From assembly GCF_006364435.1 (NCBI RefSeq), contig NZ_CP040977.1, positions 682,001 to 746,000 of the forward strand: a stretch of DNA of 64,000 bases, in the 5' to 3' direction. Numbering within the stretch: the stretch's first letter is position 1; every line of letters begins with the position of its first letter. Below are positions 59,493-64,000 of the stretch, in pieces. Source of the stretch: Candidatus Methylopumilus universalis (GTDB lineage: Bacteria; Pseudomonadota; Gammaproteobacteria; Burkholderiales; Methylophilaceae). A program made the translations under genes and the position numbers. Below the pieces are notes generated by a model. It was not told the origin of the DNA. It made no database searches and saw only the letters and a list, made by a program, of their open reading frames with translations.

Positions 59493-60307
59493 TGTCACAA
59501 CAAAAAAGAACAGCGTTCTTTATCTCAGATGGAACAGGCATTACAGCTGGCGCATTAGGCCAACTTTTAGCACACTTTCCAGAAACACAATTCACGCAAA
59601 TTAGAATTCCATTTACTGATTCCGACGCTAAAGTGGATGATGCGCAAAAACGTATCGTCAATGCAAGAATGGAAAATGGGCAAAGACCCATTGTCATCAT
59701 GTCGATTGGCAATCAAAAACTTCGCGCTGAACTTAAAGAAGTTGATGCTTACTACATCGATCTTTTTGATTCATTTATTGATCCTTTAGGTGTTGAATTA
59801 AAAGAAGAACCGCTGACACGACCGGGTGTGGCACATAGTATTTCAGGCACTAATTATTCAGACAGAATGGAAGCAATTAATTTTGCATTAGGCCACGATG
59901 ACGGCATGACACATAATGGTTTAAATCAAGCCAATGTCATTTTAGTGGGCGTATCAAGATCAGGCAAAACACCAACAAGCATTTATCTCGCGATGCAATT
60001 TGGTATTAAAGCCGCGAACTACCCTCTCACACCTGAAGATTTTGAAAGAAAAGCGCTGCCGCCTATTTTAGAAGGTTATATTGATAAAATTTTCGGGCTA
60101 ACAATACAAGCAGATCGCTTAAGTAGCCTTCGAAGTGAAAGACGACCAAATAGTACATATGCTTCGCTTGATAACTGCAGAAAAGAAATTACTGATTGTG
60201 AAAATCTTATGAAGCGAGCAGGCATTCCTTGGGCAGATTCGACTACACGCTCAGTCGAGGAACTATCAGCTATCATCCTACAAAAAATCCGCCAACCAAA
60301 TACCTAA
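59492..60307 (+). CDS. ppsR: Phosphoenolpyruvate synthase regulatory protein (kinase/pyrophosphorylase)
   Basis: Bifunctional DUF299 enzyme that inactivates PpsA by ADP-dependent threonine phosphorylation and reactivates it by Pi-dependent dephosphorylation. The 271 residues have FFISDGTGITAGALGQLL at the N-terminus and the P-loop GVSRSGKTPTSIYLA (about 151-165), then PNSTYASLDNCRKEI. The TAATG junction with ppsA couples their translation, so regulator and target are made together. It converges on gpx with a six-base gap. Confidence 0.95.
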   Translation: MSQQKRTAFFISDGTGITAGALGQLLAHFPETQFTQIRIPFTDSDAKVDDAQKRIVNARMENGQRPIVIMSIGNQKLRAELKEVDAYYIDLFDSFIDPLGVELKEEPLTRPGVAHSISGTNYSDRMEAINFALGHDDGMTHNGLNQANVILVGVSRSGKTPTSIYLAMQFGIKAANYPLTPEDFERKALPPILEGYIDKIFGLTIQADRLSSLRSERRPNSTYASLDNCRKEITDCENLMKRAGIPWADSTTRSVEELSAIILQKIRQPNT

Positions 60308-60313
60308 AAAGTA

Positions 60314-60847
60314 TTACTTTAATTCGGCTTTAATTTTATCTACTATCTCTGGTGAGTCAGGCGCTACATCACTCGTAAATGCATATACTTTTTTACCTTG
60401 AGGCAATATTAAGTATTTATGAAAATTCCATTGAGGCATTGAACCTGAGGCCTTAATGAGCTCTTGATAGAATGGATTTGCATTTTTACCAGTGACGTTT
60501 GATTTTGATGTCATTGGAAATTCAACCGCATAAGTTAATTTACAAAAATCTTTAACTTCTTTATCAGTACTTAACTCTTGGTTAAAGTCATTAGATGGAA
60601 AGCCGATCACCAATAAACCTTTACTATGGTATTTCTTATAAAGCGCTTCTAAAGAATTAAACTGTGGCGTAAATCCGCACTTACTTGCGGTATTCACGAC
60701 AAGTATAGGTTTTGACTGATAATCACACAGGTTGATTTTCTCACCTTGAAGTGTATTAAATTGATGGTCATATAGAGGAAGGCAAGCTGCATAAGACATA
60801 ACAGGAATCATCCAAAAAAGTAATAAAGATTTTAAAAGGTTTTTCAT
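60314..60847 (-). CDS. Exported glutathione peroxidase-like thiol peroxidase
   Basis: A 177-residue GPx-family peroxidase with a cleavable signal peptide (about 1-20, ending YAA). Conserved motifs: VNTASKCGFTPQF with the peroxidatic Cys (not selenocysteine), LLVIGFPSNDFNQE with the Gln, and WNFHKYLILPQGK with the Trp-Asn-Phe. Cysteine forms usually use thioredoxin-like donors. A periplasmic location is inferred from the signal peptide. It is divergent from a small secreted gene. Confidence 0.9.
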   Translation of the reverse strand: MKNLLKSLLLFWMIPVMSYAACLPLYDHQFNTLQGEKINLCDYQSKPILVVNTASKCGFTPQFNSLEALYKKYHSKGLLVIGFPSNDFNQELSTDKEVKDFCKLTYAVEFPMTSKSNVTGKNANPFYQELIKASGSMPQWNFHKYLILPQGKKVYAFTSDVAPDSPEIVDKIKAELK

Positions 60848-60853
60848 GAACTA

Positions 60854-60882
60854 ATTATCCTGAATTAATGTCATTATGACAA
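60854..60882 (-). promoter_or_regulatory. gpx promoter with overlapping palindrome
   Basis: Minus strand: TTGTCA (60882-60877), 17 bp, GATAAT (60859-60854), each five of six matches. The 13-bp palindrome TGTCATTATGACA (60869-60881) covers the -35. Transcription would start at or next to the ATG, giving an almost leaderless mRNA. Confidence 0.55.
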
Positions 60883-60907
60883 TTGGCATTTTAAATAATT
60901 CAACTAT

Positions 60908-61432
60908 ATGAAAAAAATTAAATTTTATATTTTTCTGATTTTCGCTTTTAATATCATTTGTGCGCATGCAAATTCTGGAAATGATTATCTTATATATGTA
61001 AGTAGCAGTTTTGATAAGCATCCTACTTATCTCAAATCGTACTCTATAGGCTATTGGATTCCTCAGGCATCTATCCTTAAAAATTCAAGTAAGTCAGTTT
61101 TCACTTCAAGCGCTTCTTGCGAAAAAGATCATTATGGAAGGCTGATTCTATCTCTAGAGCCACATCTTTTTTATAACCCACTGATGAAAATACTTTACGG
61201 AGGTATTACAACAAAAGTGTATGGATATAACGGAAAAATAATTACAACGATAAAGTCTGAAGATGAGGTGCCAGGATATCTCACCATATTGCACGAAAAA
61301 TTAATTGATCAGCTTTATAAAAAAATCTTAATAAAACTTCAAAATCAAATTAGTTCTAATGAAGCAGTTAATTTATATTTAAAGCAAAAAAATGGGCCTA
61401 TTGAAGGGACTTTTTGTTTAATGCTTAACTAA
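60908..61432 (+). CDS. Secreted hypothetical protein
   Basis: A 174-residue protein with a signal peptide (about 1-21, ending AHA), followed by a mature domain of mixed beta strands (LIYVSSSFDKHPTYLKSYSIGYWIP; LILSLEPHLFYNPLMKILYGGITTKVYG) and an amphipathic C-terminal helix. Two cysteines (in SASCEKD and near the C-terminus, TFCLML) could form a disulfide. I recognise no family. It is divergent from gpx and meets fumarase with a four-base gap. Confidence 0.7.
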   Translation: MKKIKFYIFLIFAFNIICAHANSGNDYLIYVSSSFDKHPTYLKSYSIGYWIPQASILKNSSKSVFTSSASCEKDHYGRLILSLEPHLFYNPLMKILYGGITTKVYGYNGKIITTIKSEDEVPGYLTILHEKLIDQLYKKILIKLQNQISSNEAVNLYLKQKNGPIEGTFCLMLN

Positions 61433-61436
61433 GTTT

Positions 61437-62960
61437 TTACGAGGAAGCCTTGAGAGGAATCGATTTATTTTTCCATCGAGATGGCGCTTCTGAATAAATA
61501 GACTTGCCATGAGCGTCGATAGATACCATTACTGGCATATCTTTCACTTCAAATTCATATATAGCTTCCATACCTAATTCAGGAAATGCAACTACCTTAG
61601 ATGAAGTAATGGCTTTTGAAACCAAATAAGCCGCACCCCCTACTGCGCTTAAGTAAACGGATTGATATTTTTTGATTGTCTGCACCGCACTTTCACCGCG
61701 TTCTGCTTTTCCAATAGTGCCCATAATACCCAATTCGGCTAACATCATTTCCATAAACTGATCCATACGTGATGCAGTTGTAGGGCCTGCTGGACCTATT
61801 ACTTCATTACGAACAGCATCAACAGGCCCCACATAATAAATAAATTTATTTTTTAAGTTTACCCCAACAGGTAAAGCTTCTCCCTTCTTAAAGAGATCAG
61901 CAATTTTTTTATGTGCACCATCTCTTGCAGTGAGTAATTTTCCAGATAATAAAAGTAAGTCGCCTTCTTTCCACTCTTCAATTGATTTTTTATCGATTGA
62001 GTCAAGATTAATTCTTTTAGCTTCTTTTTGAGCAGCCCAAGTATCTTTAGGCCATAAACTTAAATCAGGTATTTTAAAATGTGCTGGGCCTGAGCCATCC
62101 AAGGTGAAGTGCGTATGTCTTGTTGCTGCACAATTTGGTATTAATGCAACAGGCAAGGAGGAAGCGTGGCAAGGATAATCGATGATTTTAACGTCAAGCA
62201 CAGTGGTTAAACCACCAAACCCTTGTGCGCCTATACCTAGCTGATTTATTTTATTATAAAGTTCTATACGCAACTCCTCCGTCTTATTCTTTGCGCCGCG
62301 CTTAACGAGCGAGTGAATATCGATCGGCAACATCAGTGACTCTTTTGCCATTAACATGGCTTTTTCAGAAGACCCGCCAATACCAATACCAATCACGCCA
62401 GGTGGACACCAGCCCGCTCCCATCTCAGGAACGACTTTTAATACCCAATCTACAATACTATCCGATGGGTTAAGTGTTATGAATTGAGCTTTATTTTCTG
62501 AGCCTCCACCTTTTGCACTAATAGAAATGCTTACTTTGTTACCTTTGATTAACTTCACGTGCGTGATTGCGGGTGTATTGTCTTTTGTGTTCTGTCTCTT
62601 GCCAGCTGGATCTGACACCATAGATGGGCGAAGCGGATTATCTTGATTTGAATAAGCGCGTTTAACACCTTCATTCACCATATCTTCGATTGAAAGATCT
62701 GATTCCCACTCCACATTCATTCCAACTTCAATAAAGGCAATCACAATGCCCGTGTCTTGACATATAGGTCTATGACCTAAGGCGCTCATTTTTGAGCTCG
62801 TAAGAATCTGAAGCATGGCATCTTTAGCAGGAATAGATGTTTCTTTTTCATATGCTTCACGCATAGATAGAATAAAATCTTCTGAATGATAGTAAGAAAT
62901 AAATTGCAAAGCATCACTGATGCTTTCGATAAAATCTTCTTTTTTTATAGATGTCTTCAT
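61437..62960 (-). CDS. fumA: Fumarate hydratase class I (iron-sulfur)
   Basis: Interconverts fumarate and malate using a [4Fe-4S] cluster. The 507 residues cover the alpha domain (about 1-290; cysteines in ICQDTGIV, GAGWCPPGVIG and IPNCAATRHTHF are cluster-ligand candidates; IGIGIGGSSEKAMLMAK) and the beta domain (about 320-500; GKLLTARDGAHKKIAD, YYVGPVDA, GPAGPTTASRMDQFMEMML). The single-chain form matches FumA/FumB. It begins three bases after acnB, so both oxygen-sensitive Fe-S cycle enzymes share a transcript. Confidence 0.94.
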   Translation of the reverse strand: MKTSIKKEDFIESISDALQFISYYHSEDFILSMREAYEKETSIPAKDAMLQILTSSKMSALGHRPICQDTGIVIAFIEVGMNVEWESDLSIEDMVNEGVKRAYSNQDNPLRPSMVSDPAGKRQNTKDNTPAITHVKLIKGNKVSISISAKGGGSENKAQFITLNPSDSIVDWVLKVVPEMGAGWCPPGVIGIGIGGSSEKAMLMAKESLMLPIDIHSLVKRGAKNKTEELRIELYNKINQLGIGAQGFGGLTTVLDVKIIDYPCHASSLPVALIPNCAATRHTHFTLDGSGPAHFKIPDLSLWPKDTWAAQKEAKRINLDSIDKKSIEEWKEGDLLLLSGKLLTARDGAHKKIADLFKKGEALPVGVNLKNKFIYYVGPVDAVRNEVIGPAGPTTASRMDQFMEMMLAELGIMGTIGKAERGESAVQTIKKYQSVYLSAVGGAAYLVSKAITSSKVVAFPELGMEAIYEFEVKDMPVMVSIDAHGKSIYSEAPSRWKNKSIPLKASS

Positions 62961-62963
62961 GTA

Positions 62964-64000
62964 TTAAATTTCAGTAATCTCGATCACTTTTTTTGGTTTG
63001 TATTCTGGCATCTGATCAAAATTTAAATATCGATAAATTGAATCTAAGTCTTTCGAAAGTTTTTGATTACTAATAGCAAGATATTCATCAAGCGTTGGAA
63101 TTTTTCCTAAAGAAGCGCAAACTGCTGAGAGTTCTGCAGATCCTAAATATACTTGCGCATCTTTTCCCATGCGATTATCGAAATTTCGTGTGCTTGTTGA
63201 AAAAACATGTGCTCCATCATCAACTCTCGCCTGATTTCCCATGCATAGAGAACATCCAGGTACTTCTGTTCGAGCGCCTACTTTATTGAAGACATCATAT
63301 ACACCCTCTTTCTTAAGCTCTGTTTCATCCATACGAGTAGGAGGTACGATCCATAATCGTGTTGGGATTTTATCTGTATCTTCAAGCACTCTAGCTGCTG
63401 CTCGATAATGTCCAATATTAGTCATGCAACTTCCAATGAATACCTCATCAATTTTATTACCTGCAATCTCAGACAAGGGCTTAATATTATCTGGGTCATT
63501 TGGACATGCAATTAATGGCTCTTTAATTTCATCAAGATTAATTTCAATAATACTTGCGTACTCTGCATCATGATCAGCTTCTAATAATGCTGGATTTTTT
63601 AACCAATCCTCCATTGCTTTCATGCGACGCAATAATGTTCTTTTATCTTCATAATTGTTATCAACTAAATTTTTAATAAGCGCAATATTAGATTTGATAT
63701 ATTCAATAATCGGTTCTTTATTAAGTTTTACCGTACATCCATTTGCAGATCTTTCAGCCGATGCATCAGCAAATTCAAATGCTTGTTCAATTTTTAGATC
63801 AGGCAACCCTTCAATTTCTAAAATACGTCCATTAAAAATATTTTTTTTATTTTGTTTTGCTACCGTGAGATCACCATTTTTAATAGCAGCATAAGGTATT
63901 GCATTTACGAGATCTCTTAATGTAATACCTGGTTGCATCTTTCCCCTGAATCTCACCAAGACTGATTCAGGCATATCAATTGGCATGGCTCCCATGGCTG
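62964..64000 (-). CDS. acnB: Aconitate hydratase B, C-terminal part (cut by window edge)
   Basis: The last 345 or so residues of AcnB, which isomerises citrate to isocitrate (and in AcnB can act on 2-methylaconitate). The coding frame is still open at 64000, so the N-terminal HEAT and swivel domains lie beyond the window. Visible: [48 protein letters not shown] and [14 protein letters not shown], which give the three cluster cysteines, then the [23 protein letters not shown] substrate loop. It is upstream of fumA in the same operon. Confidence 0.95.
   Translation of the reverse strand, partial: AMGAMPIDMPESVLVRFRGKMQPGITLRDLVNAIPYAAIKNGDLTVAKQNKKNIFNGRILEIEGLPDLKIEQAFEFADASAERSANGCTVKLNKEPIIEYIKSNIALIKNLVDNNYEDKRTLLRRMKAMEDWLKNPALLEADHDAEYASIIEINLDEIKEPLIACPNDPDNIKPLSEIAGNKIDEVFIGSCMTNIGHYRAAARVLEDTDKIPTRLWIVPPTRMDETELKKEGVYDVFNKVGARTEVPGCSLCMGNQARVDDGAHVFSTSTRNFDNRMGKDAQVYLGSAELSAVCASLGKIPTLDEYLAISNQKLSKDLDSIYRYLNFDQMPEYKPKKVIEITEI

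Overview
The window is an AT-rich, very compact stretch of bacterial chromosome that fits a streamlined methylotrophic betaproteobacterium of the Methylophilaceae (OM43 / Candidatus Methylopumilus type). The main evidence is a set of ribulose monophosphate (RuMP) pathway genes (separate 3-hexulose-6-phosphate synthase and 6-phospho-3-hexuloisomerase genes next to transaldolase), phosphoenolpyruvate synthase with its regulator, betaproteobacterial gene orders (smc-zipA-ligA and tig-clpP-clpX-lon), and genes that overlap or nearly touch almost everywhere. The taxonomic assignment is inferred from gene content and order, not from a search.

Layout. 1-4.8 kb: an outer-membrane beta-barrel protein with a 13-bp tandem repeat in its signal-peptide region, an exported TPR protein, ligA and zipA. 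4.8-10.8 kb: smc, queF, tRNA-Ala(GGC) and tRNA-Glu(TTC), ppa, a hypothetical gene and an RluF-type pseudouridine synthase. 10.8-15.9 kb: a PQQ-propeller lipoprotein, a stand-alone MnmC oxidase domain and a TPR/O-GlcNAc-transferase-like protein. 15.8-25.2 kb: tsaE-amiC-miaA-DMT transporter, queG, pgi, and rluC-HAD-Rieske-sppA. 25.2-32.5 kb: rne with a structured leader, orn-crcB, an M48 protease, queD, and methyltransferase-rnhA-dnaQ. 32.5-41 kb: a six-gene run (gloB, mltD, three peptide-ABC-transporter genes, fabI) facing ppiD. 41-47 kb: tRNA-Val, tRNA-Asp, lon, clpX, clpP, tig and tRNA-Leu. 47.2-52.8 kb: a three-gene RND efflux operon. 52.8-60.3 kb: pabB, then the carbon core phi, hps, tal and ppsA-ppsR. 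60.3-64 kb: a glutathione peroxidase, a small secreted hypothetical, fumarase and the 3' part of acnB, which runs off the window.

How the genes work together. Hps and Phi fix formaldehyde onto ribulose 5-phosphate and isomerise the product to fructose 6-phosphate. Pgi and transaldolase act in the hexose and regeneration branches, and PpsA under PpsR control feeds gluconeogenesis. AcnB and fumarase belong to the citric acid cycle. Tig, ClpXP, Lon and PpiD form a protein-quality module. QueD, QueF and QueG cover three steps of queuosine synthesis. Nine convergent gene pairs meet within 10 bp or overlap, leaving no room for an intergenic terminator; the convincing terminator hairpins are kept for hps, phi and the tRNA-Val/Asp unit. 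No insertion sequence, prophage, CRISPR array or defence locus is visible. The points most worth a second look are the frame-shifting repeat in the outer-membrane gene, the atypical PQQ lipoprotein, the hps/phi terminator arrangement, the sigma-32-like lon promoter and the terminator-free convergent junctions.
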